DNA of 8,371 bases from Desulfurivibrio alkaliphilus (GCA_011048585.1 DSDS01000076.1:1-8371), one strand, 5' to 3'; shown: positions 1-6,232, counted from the stretch's first letter. The notes: a model not told the origin generated them from the letters alone. Program-made: numbers and translations.

Positions 1-23
1 AAACCACGTGCTACCCTGGGCAT
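1..23 (-). CDS. rplT: 50S ribosomal protein L20, 5' end only (runs off window)
   Basis: Only the first seven codons are present, reading M-P-R-V-A-R-G, and they match the conserved start of bacterial L20, which binds 23S rRNA early in assembly of the large subunit. The ATG is at 21-23 on the minus strand. An AAGGAG Shine-Dalgarno (31-36) lies 7 nt upstream and overlaps the rpmI stop codon (35-37), so the two genes are only 11 nt apart and probably translationally coupled. The order infC-rpmI-rplT is the classic ribosomal operon, which supports the call despite the tiny fragment. The remaining ~110 codons would lie beyond position 1. Confidence 0.85.
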
Positions 24-34
24 GGCTGCTCTCC

Positions 35-232
35 TTACAGATAGGGAATCAAACGCTTGATGCCGGGGGCATTGGTGGCATCGACGATGCCGCCCTGACG
101 CAGCGAGCGTTTTCTTTTGGTCGATTTTTTGGTGAGGATATGACTGGCAAAGGCCTTGCGACGGGCCACCTTGCCGGAGCCCGTGCATTTGAAACGCTTG
201 GCCGCTCCCCGGTTAGTTTTCATCTTGGGCAT
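35..232 (-). CDS. rpmI: 50S ribosomal protein L35
   Basis: A 65-residue, strongly basic protein, the usual length of L35, a late-assembling component of the large ribosomal subunit. It begins MPKMKTNRGAAKRF, the family's conserved N-terminus. This is followed by a T-x-S-G-K-V segment and a Lys/Arg-rich middle (HILTKKSTKRKRSLR), and it ends with a conserved-looking IKRLIPYL tail. The start ATG (230-232) has an AAGGAG ribosome binding site 7 nt upstream. It lies 17 nt downstream of infC and 11 nt upstream of rplT, so it is the middle gene of the infC-rpmI-rplT group. In E. coli this group is repressed by L20 at the level of translation. I do not see a convincing equivalent operator here, but the short gaps would allow coupled control. 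Confidence 0.97.
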   Translation of the reverse strand: MPKMKTNRGAAKRFKCTGSGKVARRKAFASHILTKKSTKRKRSLRQGGIVDATNAPGIKRLIPYL

Positions 233-249
233 GACTTAACTCCTTTATT

Positions 250-789
250 TTACTTGGGGCCAACCAGCATGGTCATCTGGCGTCCTTCCATCTTGGGGGT
301 CTGGAGGATAACCCCATCCTCCAGCAACTCGGCCCCAATCCGTTCCAGCACCTCACGACCGATGGTATCGGCATAAACAATCTCTCGGCCACGGAAGCGC
401 AGGGTAACCTTGACCTTGTTCTTCTGCTGGAGAAATTTCTTAATATTCTTGATCTTAAAATCGAGATCGTGCTTCTCGGTCTTAGGCCGCAGCTTGATCT
501 CCTTTACCTCGACTACCGTCTGCTTCTTTTTGGCTTCCTGCTGTTTTTTGCTCAGCTCATACCGGTACTTGCCGTAATCCATGATCCGGCAGACCGGAGG
601 TTTGGCGGTGGGGGAAACCTCCACCAGATCCAATCCGGACTCTTCGGCCCGAACCAGGGCCTCACGCGGCGACATCACCCCGACCTGGGCGCCATCGGCA
701 TCGATCAACCGGACCTCATCGCAACGGATCTGCTGATTGATCCGCGCCCTGACCTCCTTGTTCTCTGGTTCTTTCCGTTTGCCCTTAAT
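250..789 (-). CDS. infC: Translation initiation factor IF-3, AUU start
   Basis: IF-3 binds the 30S subunit, prevents premature joining of the 50S and checks the start codon and initiator tRNA. With the start chosen here the protein has 179 residues, essentially the E. coli length (180). The IF-3 signature is at about residues 68-81 (RIMDYGKYRYELSK), followed by the Lys-rich linker helix and the C-terminal domain with TLRFRGRE and EGRQM. There is no ATG or GTG at the N-terminus. The frame stays open upstream through R-I-N-Q-Q-I-R-C-D-E-V to an ATT at 787-789 followed by AAG GGC, which parallels the E. coli AUU-AAA-GGC start. An AAGGAGG site (799-805) lies 9 nt before it. The adjacent ATC codon (790-792) is a second possible start, 6 nt from the same site. 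Starting at the TTG at 708 would remove 27 conserved residues and is unlikely. Confidence 0.95.
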   Translation of the reverse strand: MKGKRKEPENKEVRARINQQIRCDEVRLIDADGAQVGVMSPREALVRAEESGLDLVEVSPTAKPPVCRIMDYGKYRYELSKKQQEAKKKQTVVEVKEIKLRPKTEKHDLDFKIKNIKKFLQQKNKVKVTLRFRGREIVYADTIGREVLERIGAELLEDGVILQTPKMEGRQMTMLVGPK

Positions 790-798
790 GATACCAAA

Positions 799-805
799 CC
801 TCCTT
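799..805 (-). promoter_or_regulatory. infC ribosome binding site that sets the AUU start
   Basis: The minus strand reads AAGGAGG here, a full anti-16S match. It lies 9 nt before the ATT at 787-789 and 6 nt before an ATC. Its strength and position are the main sequence argument that infC begins at this non-canonical codon rather than at the internal TTG. A second GGAGG within the coding region (752-758 area) is also present but lies far from any normal start. Confidence 0.8.
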
Positions 806-844
806 GCCTACTTAACTTGATGGGGGTACCGCACGCCGGCAGGC

Positions 845-874
845 TTTATACCATTTCCGGCAGAATTTCGCCAA
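845..874 (-). promoter_or_regulatory. Candidate internal promoter for infC-rpmI-rplT
   Basis: In the short gap between thrS and infC the minus strand carries TTGGCG (869-874), 18 nt, then TATAAA (845-850). The -10 matches the sigma-70 consensus at five of six bases, while the -35 matches only at TTG and the spacer is slightly long. In E. coli, infC is also served by promoters within or near thrS, which makes an internal promoter plausible. The downstream TGCCGG...CCGGC inverted repeat could instead simply be leader structure. Confidence 0.35.
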
Positions 875-877
875 TAT

Positions 878-2806
878 CTATTTTGCCAAAGCGTTCCGAT
901 CGCTCTCGGCCTCAACCAGGGCGGCAAAATCGGCAATCGCCATGGCCGGCAGGTTTTTACCATCCCGGAGGCGGACGGTCACCGTGCCCTCGGCCGCCTC
1001 CTTGTCGCCAACAATCAGCATATAGGGGATCTTCTGCAGCTGGGCCTCGCGGATTTTATAATTGAGTTTTTCGTTGCGGCTGTCCAACTCCACCCGCACC
1101 CCTTGCCTGCGCAACTGCTGGTAAGCCTGCTCGGCATACTCCAGTTGAGAGTCGGTGATATTGCAGATCCGGGCCTGCACCGGAGCCAGCCAAACCGGAA
1201 AGGCTCCGGCGTAATGTTCGATCAGCACCCCGAAAAAGCGCTCGAGCGAGCCCATCAGGGCCCGGTGGATCATGATCGGCTGATGCTCGTTGCCGTCGGC
1301 GCCAGTATAGCCGAGATCGAAACGCTCCGGCAGGTTGAAATCCACCTGGATGGTGGAACACTGCCAGGCCCGGCCCAGGACATCCTTGATCTTGATATCG
1401 ATCTTAGGCCCGTAGAATACCCCCTCGCCGGGATCAACGCTGTAGGTCAGCCCCTTCTGCTCCAGAGCGGACTTCAATGCCTCGGTGGCCCGTTCCCAAT
1501 GCTCATCGCTGCCCACATATTTTTCCGGGCGGGTCGAGAGATAGATATCGTAGTCGGCAAAGCCGAAGGCCCGCAGGATATGGAGGTTAAGATCCAGGAT
1601 CCGGAAGATCTCCTCCTCCAGATGATCGGGCCGGCAGAAGATATGGGCGTCATCCTGGGTAAAACCCCGCACCCGCATCAGGCCATGCAGGGCTCCGGTC
1701 TTCTCGAAACGGTAAACCGTGCCCAGCTCGCACCAGCGCAGGGGGAACTCCCGGTAGCTGCGCTTCCTGGTCTTGTAGATCGCGATATGGAAGGGGCAGT
1801 TCATCGGCTTGAGCTGATACTGCACCTCTTCGATATCCATAGGCGAAAACATGTTCTCGCCGTAAAAGTCGAGATGCCCGCTGGTCTGCCACAGTTCGCG
1901 GCGGGCGATATGGGGGGTGTAAAGCAGTTCGTAGCCATGGCGGTAATGCTCCTCCCGCCAGTAGTCTTCGATTATCCGCCGCAACAGCGCTCCCTTGGGC
2001 TGCCAGAGGATCAAACCGGGGCCGATCTGCTCCTGGATGGTGAACAGCTCCAGCTCCTTGCCCAACCGGCGGTGATCCCGCTTCTTGGCCTCCTCCAGCC
2101 GCTCCAGATAGACCCGCAGATCCTTTTTATCGAAGAACGCGGTGCCGTAAATCCGCTGCAGCATCTTGTTCTTTTCATCACCGCGCCAGTAAGCCCCGGC
2201 CAGACGGGTGAGTTTGAAGGCCTTGAGCCAACCGGTGCTGGGGAGATGCGGTCCCCGGCAAAGATCGACGAAACCGCCCTGGCGGTAGAGCGAAACCTGC
2301 TCGGCCTCGATCTCGGCCAGAAGTTCCACCTTGTAATCCTGACCCAGGCTCCGGAAAAAATCGATGGCGGCCTGACGCCCCATCTCCTCCCGGGTAAAAG
2401 GCTGATCGGCGGCGACTATCTCGGCCATCCGGGCCTCGATCTTTTCCAGATCTTCGGGGTTAAAGGGGTGGTCGCAGTCGAAATCGTAGTAGAAACCATC
2501 CTCGGTGGCCGGGCCGATGCTGACCTTCACCCGCTCGCCGAAGATATCCAGCACCGCCGCCGCCATCACATGGGCGGCGCTGTGGCGCAGCAGATCCAGG
2601 GCTTCGGGGCTCTCCACCGTCAGGGGGGTAATTTCACCACCGGAGGTCAGGGGAGCTGACAGATCCAGCAGCTCCTCTTCCACCCGCAGGGCCAGGGTCC
2701 GCTTGCGCTCCTTGTTGGAGAGCATTTCGCGCACCACCTCGGCGGCGGTGGTCCCCAGGGGAAAGCTTCTGCTTTCCTGGGAATATCTTACGGTTATTTC
2801 AGCCAT
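878..2806 (-). CDS. thrS: Threonine--tRNA ligase (ThrRS)
   Basis: A complete 642-residue threonyl-tRNA synthetase, the same length as the E. coli enzyme (642); it is cytosolic and normally a dimer. It activates threonine with ATP, charges tRNA-Thr and edits mis-attached serine. The TGS domain covers about residues 1-62. The editing domain shows HxxxH (H75, H79) and the C183-R-G-P-H187 motif. The class II catalytic core has the zinc ligands C337, H388 and H514, motif 2 around RFEKTGALHGLMRVRGFTQD, and motif 3 around GSLERFFGVLIEHY. The C-terminal anticodon-binding domain begins near residue 540 (WLAPVQ). The ATG at 2804-2806 gives a normal TGS start, but its ribosome site is weak (GGAT about 5 nt away). 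It heads the thrS-infC-rpmI-rplT operon, with 88 nt before infC. A long hairpin lies about 25 nt upstream of the start. No T-box is evident, and no clear tRNA-Thr-like translational operator was recognised. Confidence 0.98.
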   Translation of the reverse strand: MAEITVRYSQESRSFPLGTTAAEVVREMLSNKERKRTLALRVEEELLDLSAPLTSGGEITPLTVESPEALDLLRHSAAHVMAAAVLDIFGERVKVSIGPATEDGFYYDFDCDHPFNPEDLEKIEARMAEIVAADQPFTREEMGRQAAIDFFRSLGQDYKVELLAEIEAEQVSLYRQGGFVDLCRGPHLPSTGWLKAFKLTRLAGAYWRGDEKNKMLQRIYGTAFFDKKDLRVYLERLEEAKKRDHRRLGKELELFTIQEQIGPGLILWQPKGALLRRIIEDYWREEHYRHGYELLYTPHIARRELWQTSGHLDFYGENMFSPMDIEEVQYQLKPMNCPFHIAIYKTRKRSYREFPLRWCELGTVYRFEKTGALHGLMRVRGFTQDDAHIFCRPDHLEEEIFRILDLNLHILRAFGFADYDIYLSTRPEKYVGSDEHWERATEALKSALEQKGLTYSVDPGEGVFYGPKIDIKIKDVLGRAWQCSTIQVDFNLPERFDLGYTGADGNEHQPIMIHRALMGSLERFFGVLIEHYAGAFPVWLAPVQARICNITDSQLEYAEQAYQQLRRQGVRVELDSRNEKLNYKIREAQLQKIPYMLIVGDKEAAEGTVTVRLRDGKNLPAMAIADFAALVEAESDRNALAK

Positions 2807-2830
2807 TTATCCATCTACATTAAAAACGAA

Positions 2831-2874
2831 GCTTCGCAAGGACGATCCGAAAAACGGATGAACCATTGCGAAGC
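2831..2874 (-). terminator. Long hairpin between tRNA-Val and thrS (terminator or leader element)
   Basis: A 44-nt inverted repeat. The outer arms GCTTCGCAA (2831-2839) and TTGCGAAGC (2866-2874) pair perfectly over 9 bp. Two further G-C pairs are possible inside, then an inner stem ATCCG/CGGAT (2845-2849 with 2855-2859) closes a 5-nt loop. On the minus strand it follows tRNA-Val by 12 nt and is followed by TTCGTTTTTAA, so it would end the tRNA transcript or attenuate thrS. The spacing before the T run is a little long for a textbook terminator. The symmetrical, decorated shape could also be a dispersed palindromic repeat. Confidence 0.5.
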
Positions 2875-2886
2875 CCGGTTCTTTCC

Positions 2887-2961
2887 TGGTAGGCACGGGC
2901 GGGATTGAACCGCCGACTTCTACCGTGTCAAGGTAGCGCTCTCCCACTGAGCTACGCGCCT
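2887..2961 (-). tRNA. tRNA-Val (anticodon GAC)
   Basis: The minus strand folds as a complete 75-nt cloverleaf. The acceptor arms AGGCGCG and CGTGCCT pair with one G-U. The D arm is GCTC/GAGC. The anticodon stem CTACC/GGTAG encloses the loop TTGACAC, giving anticodon GAC, which reads valine codons GUC and GUU. The T arm is GGCGG-TTCAATC-CCGCC. The 3' ACCA is encoded in the DNA. It sits alone between recR and thrS. A TTGACA promoter candidate lies about 115 nt upstream and a hairpin lies just downstream. Confidence 0.97.
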
Positions 2962-3101
2962 GTAAAATATACTGCTATCCAGGCCGAGAACCATTATTTC
3001 CCCTCGGCCATGCCGTCCCGGCCGCCAACTGATCCGGGCTGCCAAACGGCAAGGAATTACCAGCTAACCGGCCTGCTGTCAAGGGGATAAGCCGATTCAC
3101 G
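2962..3101 (-). other. Structured non-coding leader upstream of tRNA-Val
   Basis: This 140-nt stretch between recR and the tRNA holds no supported gene. On the minus strand it carries successive short hairpins: GCC-GTTT-GGC near 3044-3053, CCCGG/CCGGG (3017-3021 with 3034-3038), and a 7-bp stem GGCCGAG/CTCGGCC (2982-2988 with 3003-3009). A TATATT 4 nt from the tRNA is too close to its mature end to serve as the -10 element. I infer a 5' leader removed by RNase P, though a small RNA cannot be excluded. Confidence 0.4.
3054..3082 (-). promoter_or_regulatory. Candidate sigma-70 promoter for tRNA-Val (and possibly thrS)
   Basis: The minus strand has a perfect TTGACA -35 (3077-3082), a 17-nt spacer, then TAATTC (3054-3059), which is a poor -10. 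A transcript from here would have roughly an 85-nt leader before the tRNA. The exact -35 and ideal spacing are in its favour. The weak -10 keeps confidence moderate. Confidence 0.4.
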
Positions 3102-3710
3102 CTATAATTTCTGCTCCTGGCGGGTCTCGATGGCCCGGGCCAAAGTCAACTCGTCGGCATACTTGATATCCATCCCCATGGGGATCCCGTAAGCCAGTCG
3201 GGTTATCCTGGCCCGGCTGTGTTCCTGCAGATAACGGATCAGATAGGCGGCGGTGGCCTCCCCCGGGACCGTGGAGCTGGTGGCGATCAACACCTCGCCC
3301 ACCTGATGGCGCCGAATCCTCTCCAGCAGCAGGCCGAGCTTTAACTCCTGGGGGCCGATTCCATCCATGGGGGAGAGCACCCCGTGCAGGATGTGATACT
3401 TACCCTTGAAGGAGGAGGTTTTCTCGATGGCCATCAGATCGGCGGGCTCCTCCACCACGCAGACCAGACCGTCATCCCGACCCGGGTTGCGGCAGATCTC
3501 GCAGGGATCCTGCTCGGAAAAGGCGAAGCAGACCGAACAGAGGGTGATCAGCTGATGCAGTTCGTTGAGGCTGCGGGCCAGTCCCTGGGACTCCAACGGC
3601 GGCCGGCGCAGCAGGTGCAGGGCCAGCCGGGTCGCGGTCTTGCGGCCGATACCGGGCAGCCTGCTAAAATCAGTGATCAGGCGGGCCAGGGCCGGGGGAA
3701 CGACATTCAT
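3102..3710 (-). CDS. recR: Recombination mediator protein RecR
   Basis: RecR works with RecF and RecO to load RecA onto SSB-coated gaps in the RecFOR repair pathway, forming a ring-shaped clamp on DNA. The 202 residues match the usual family length of about 200. A helix-hairpin-helix lies near residues 13-30 (LPGIGRKTATRLALHLL). A four-cysteine zinc site is formed by C58, C61, C70 and C73. A Toprim domain follows (about 81-176, starting LVCVVEEPADLMAIE with the catalytic-type glutamates). The C-terminal Walker-B-like GIPMGMDIKYADELTLARAI closes the protein at 175-194. The start ATG is 5 nt after the ybaB stop and has no strong ribosome site, so translation is probably coupled to ybaB. It is the last gene of dnaX-ybaB-recR. 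No obvious intrinsic terminator follows the stop codon. Confidence 0.97.
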   Translation of the reverse strand: MNVVPPALARLITDFSRLPGIGRKTATRLALHLLRRPPLESQGLARSLNELHQLITLCSVCFAFSEQDPCEICRNPGRDDGLVCVVEEPADLMAIEKTSSFKGKYHILHGVLSPMDGIGPQELKLGLLLERIRRHQVGEVLIATSSTVPGEATAAYLIRYLQEHSRARITRLAYGIPMGMDIKYADELTLARAIETRQEQKL

Positions 3711-3715
3711 AACTT

Positions 3716-4024
3716 TTAGAACAGGCCGGGAATGTTCATGCCCCCGGTCAGGCGTCCCATCTCCGCCTGGATCATCTCCTGGGCCTTGGCCATGGCATCG
3801 TTGACCGCCGCCATCACCAGATCGCGCAGCATCTCCGGATCATCGGGATTGATCACCTCCGGCTCAATCTTCAGCCCCACCAGTTGATAGCGGCCGTTGA
3901 CCGTGGCCTGAACCATCCCGCCCCCCACGCTGGAGGTCACGGTACGTTCGGCCATTTCAGCCTGCATGCTCGCCAGCTTCTCTTGAAACTGCTGAGCCTG
4001 TTTCATAATCTGGCTCATATCCAT
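3716..4024 (-). CDS. ybaB: YbaB/EbfC family nucleoid-associated protein
   Basis: A small DNA-binding protein of 102 residues, typical for the YbaB/EbfC family (about 100-110). Family members form tweezer-like dimers, bind DNA with little sequence preference, and are nearly always encoded between dnaX and recR as here. The N-terminal helix is Met/Gln-rich (MDMSQIMKQAQQFQEKL). A central beta segment follows with GGGMVQATVNGRYQLVGLKIEPEV, which is the characteristic core. Next comes the DPEMLRDLVMAAVNDAMAKA helix. The tail is Gly/Met-rich and ends IPGLF. I chose the ATG at 4022-4024 because AGAGGA lies 7 nt upstream. An upstream in-frame ATG at 4081 would overlap the dnaX 3' end and add a Ala-rich stretch foreign to the family. 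An ATG two codons further in (4016-4018) is also possible. Its gap to dnaX is 16 nt. Confidence 0.95.
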   Translation of the reverse strand: MDMSQIMKQAQQFQEKLASMQAEMAERTVTSSVGGGMVQATVNGRYQLVGLKIEPEVINPDDPEMLRDLVMAAVNDAMAKAQEMIQAEMGRLTGGMNIPGLF

Positions 4025-4040
4025 CGCAATATCCTCTCGC

Positions 4041-5831
4041 TCAGCGGCTGCTGCCGGTGCGGATGCCGACCACATCGCCATTGAAGATTTCAGTCACCGC
4101 CTGGACCAGAGGGTCGTTGGCCAGGGCCCGGCGCTCCTCCTGGGGCAAGCCATCGCCATCAACCGCCACGCTGCCCCCCCCGCGAATCCGCAGTCGCAGG
4201 GTCAGTTCCTGCTGAAAATAATCCTGGGCGTATTCGGTGAGCAGCCGACTGTTTTCCGGCTCTTCCAGCAACTTACAATCGGCTGGATCGTCGTAGCGGA
4301 CCAGCAGCTCCCCCCCCTCCTCCCGAGCACCGGCCGCCATCTCCAGAACCGGAGCCATCCACACCTTGCGCTCCCGAACATAACGGACAAAACCATCCCA
4401 ATCCCGGCGCAGATCCCGCCCCCCCTCTTTCGGACTCGACGCGGGCGGCGAAACGGGCGCGGACCGGGGCTCGGCCGGAGGAGCCGCCTCTGCGGCGGGT
4501 TCCGCCGCAACCACCGTCTCCGTTTGGGCGGTGGCGGCCGGCGGGGCCTTGACCAGCTCCGGCACCGGTTCGGCCAACCCGGAGCCCCCTTTCCCGACCG
4601 GTGAAGCTTCGGCTCCATAAGACGCATCCCGCCTTTGCGGCCCGGGTCCGGGCGCGGCAGGCGCTCCGCCCCCATCGCCCATCGGCAGGCCGGCCAGCAG
4701 TTGCTCCAGGCGACCCAGGATCTGGGCGGCGGGTACGACCTGACCGCCCTGGGTGGCCCGCACGAGAGTCATCTCCAGCACCAGCTTGGGGCGGGAGGCG
4801 TACTGCATCTCCTCGATCCCCTTGAACAGCAGATTAAAACAGTAAAGGAGGGTTTCGCCACTTTGGCCGGCGGCAATCTCCCTGAGGGCGGTCAGGTCAG
4901 AATCGGCCAAATCCAGTAGCTGTTCGGGGTGCTCGGTGGCCCGACAGACCACCAGGTTACGAAAATAGTTGAGCAGATCGGCGGCAAACCGCTTCAAGTC
5001 CATGCCGGCCCGGTAGCTCTGATCGAAAATTCCCAAAACCCCGGCCAGGTCGGCGGCCAGCAAGGCCCGGGCCAGGTGCTCAAAAACCTGGCGATCAACC
5101 AGGCCCAGCATCTGCCGGACATCGTCATCGCCCACCTCTTGGCCGCCGAAGGAGAAAACCTGATCCAGCAGGCTTAAACCGTCGCGAACGCTGCCATCGG
5201 CTTCGCGGGCGATCATGGCCAGGGCTGAATCGGGCATCCTGACCTGCTCCGCTTCGACCACCCGCCGGAAAAAATCGAGCAACTCGGCAAAGGGCACCCG
5301 AGTCAGTTCATAGCGTTGACAGCGGGAGAGGATGGTAACCGGAATCTTGTGCAGCTCGGTGGTGGCGAACATGAAATAGACATGGGCCGGAGGCTCTTCC
5401 AGGGTCTTGAGCAGGGCGTTAAAGGCCTCGGTGGTCAGCATATGTACTTCGTCGATAATGACGATCTTGTGCTTGCCGGCCACCGGCAGAAAGCGGATAT
5501 TCTCTTTTAGTTCGCGGATCTCCTGAATGCCGCGATTGCTGGCGCCGTCAATCTCGTGGAGATCGACGGCGCTGCCGGCGCTGATCTCGCGACAGGAATC
5601 ACACTGATCGCAGGGCCGTTGCCCCGCCTCTTGGGCCCGGCAGTTGATCGCCTTGGCCATTATACGGGCCAGGGTGGTCTTGCCCACCCCCCGCACCCCG
5701 GAAAAAAGCATGGCATGGGCCACACGGTCCAAACGCAGGGCGTTTTGCAGGGTCCGCACCACCGGGCGCTGCCCCACCACCTGCTCAAAGGTCTGGGGCC
5801 GCCACTTTCTGGCCAGCACAAGATAAGACAT
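4041..5831 (-). CDS. dnaX: DNA polymerase III subunit gamma/tau
   Basis: DnaX is the AAA+ motor of the clamp loader. It opens the beta clamp, and its C-terminal part tethers polymerase and helicase at the fork. The start MSYLVLARKWRPQTF is the family's canonical N-terminus and gives 596 residues. Walker A is GVRGVGKT (45-52). The zinc module has C64, C74, C77 and C80. Walker B is IVIIDE (123-128). The SRC arginine-finger motif is at 169-171 and sensor 2 is around GSVRDGLSLLDQ (213-224). Domain III runs to about 380, followed by a Pro/Ala/Gly-rich linker (about 385-470) and a C-terminal tau-like domain (about 475-596). The ATG (5829-5831) lacks a good ribosome site. A longer reading from 5933 would run through the SRP RNA and its terminator and is rejected. 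No E. coli-type A-AAA-AAG slip site is present, but three G tracts of 7-8 nt lie in the 3' third. It is followed 16 nt later by ybaB. Confidence 0.97.
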   Translation of the reverse strand: MSYLVLARKWRPQTFEQVVGQRPVVRTLQNALRLDRVAHAMLFSGVRGVGKTTLARIMAKAINCRAQEAGQRPCDQCDSCREISAGSAVDLHEIDGASNRGIQEIRELKENIRFLPVAGKHKIVIIDEVHMLTTEAFNALLKTLEEPPAHVYFMFATTELHKIPVTILSRCQRYELTRVPFAELLDFFRRVVEAEQVRMPDSALAMIAREADGSVRDGLSLLDQVFSFGGQEVGDDDVRQMLGLVDRQVFEHLARALLAADLAGVLGIFDQSYRAGMDLKRFAADLLNYFRNLVVCRATEHPEQLLDLADSDLTALREIAAGQSGETLLYCFNLLFKGIEEMQYASRPKLVLEMTLVRATQGGQVVPAAQILGRLEQLLAGLPMGDGGGAPAAPGPGPQRRDASYGAEASPVGKGGSGLAEPVPELVKAPPAATAQTETVVAAEPAAEAAPPAEPRSAPVSPPASSPKEGGRDLRRDWDGFVRYVRERKVWMAPVLEMAAGAREEGGELLVRYDDPADCKLLEEPENSRLLTEYAQDYFQQELTLRLRIRGGGSVAVDGDGLPQEERRALANDPLVQAVTEIFNGDVVGIRTGSSR

Positions 5832-5868
5832 AGGTTTGGGCCAAATGGTAAAACAAAAACGGTAGAAT

Positions 5869-5895
5869 AAAAAAAACCGGCGCAACCGGTGCCGG
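5869..5895 (-). terminator. Intrinsic terminator of the SRP RNA
   Basis: On the minus strand ACCGG-TTGCG-CCGGT (5876-5890) forms a GC-rich stem, with an alternative CCGGC/GCCGG pairing through 5891-5895. It is followed at once by eight T residues (5869-5876). It lies 13 nt after the predicted SRP RNA 3' end and 37 nt before the dnaX ATG. Either dnaX depends on read-through or it has a promoter within the short A/T-rich leader, and I see no convincing promoter there. Confidence 0.85.
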
Positions 5896-5907
5896 CCCTT
5901 AAAAAAG

Positions 5908-6009
5908 GATAGCCAGGCACCCCCGCGGCACACAGAGAATTTCGCTACCGCTGCTTCCTCCCGGACCTGACGGAGTTTGCGAGCCTCTGTTGCGCGGGAC
6001 CCGGCTATC
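5908..6009 (-). ncRNA. ffs: Signal recognition particle RNA, small 4.5S type
   Basis: This RNA joins Ffh to form the SRP, which recognises nascent membrane proteins and docks with FtsY. The conserved domain IV hallmark is at 5950-5971 on the minus strand: GTCAGGTCC, a GGGA tetraloop, then GGAAGCAGC. It contains the asymmetric and symmetric internal loops bound by Ffh. The tetraloop is GGGA rather than the common GGAA but still fits GNRA. The ends pair as GATAGCC (6003-6009) with GGCTATC (5908-5914), giving a hairpin of about 102 nt, the length of E. coli 4.5S without Alu domain. Exact ends are uncertain by a few bases. It lies 36 nt after tRNA-Ser and is followed by an intrinsic terminator, so the two RNAs may share a transcript. 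Confidence 0.95.
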
Positions 6010-6044
6010 GCACTGAAAGACCAGACACCTCTTAACTATTTCCA

Positions 6045-6133
<89 letters not shown>

Positions 6134-6135
6134 GG

Positions 6136-6161
6136 AAAAAAACTTTCTTACGAAGAAAGTT
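6136..6161 (-). terminator. Intrinsic terminator after the TPR/beta-barrel gene, abutting tRNA-Ser
   Basis: On the minus strand AACTTTCTT-CGT-AAGAAAGTT forms a perfect 9-bp stem (6141-6149 with 6153-6161) with a 3-nt loop, running into seven T residues (6136-6142). The stem is A/T-rich, but the tight loop and T tract are those of an intrinsic terminator. It lies about 70 nt after the stop of the upstream gene and 2 nt before tRNA-Ser. Confidence 0.7.
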
Positions 6162-6232
6162 CCGAATAGTTCCGCCAGCAAACGGAATCAGCGCAGTCTA
6201 CAACAAATCGGATCAGTTTAAAAGAGCAAAAT

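Noticed and set aside
1103..2659. A 518-codon plus-strand open frame opposite thrS
   Set aside because: It is fully antisense to an unmistakable thrS with all motifs intact. Long mirror frames are common in GC-rich genes, and no domain or ribosome site supports it.
2807..2886. A T-box or tRNA-like operator upstream of thrS
   Set aside because: No T-box consensus or tRNA-Thr anticodon mimic is seen; only the long hairpin is supported.
2905..3090. A 61-codon plus-strand frame beside recR
   Set aside because: It covers the tRNA-Val gene and the structured leader and has no supporting ribosome site.
4025..4081. A longer ybaB start at 4081
   Set aside because: It overlaps the end of dnaX and adds an Ala-rich leader absent from the family. 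The ATG at 4024 has a good ribosome site.
4202..4675. A 157-codon minus-strand frame overlapping the dnaX linker
   Set aside because: It is the alternative frame of a Pro/Ala-rich linker, giving an Arg/Trp/Pro-rich sequence with no signal. It would need +1 shifting and no +1 site is visible.
5832..5933. A longer dnaX N-terminus starting at 5933
   Set aside because: These 34 codons translate the SRP RNA 3' end and its terminator. The canonical MSYLVLARKWRP start is at 5831.
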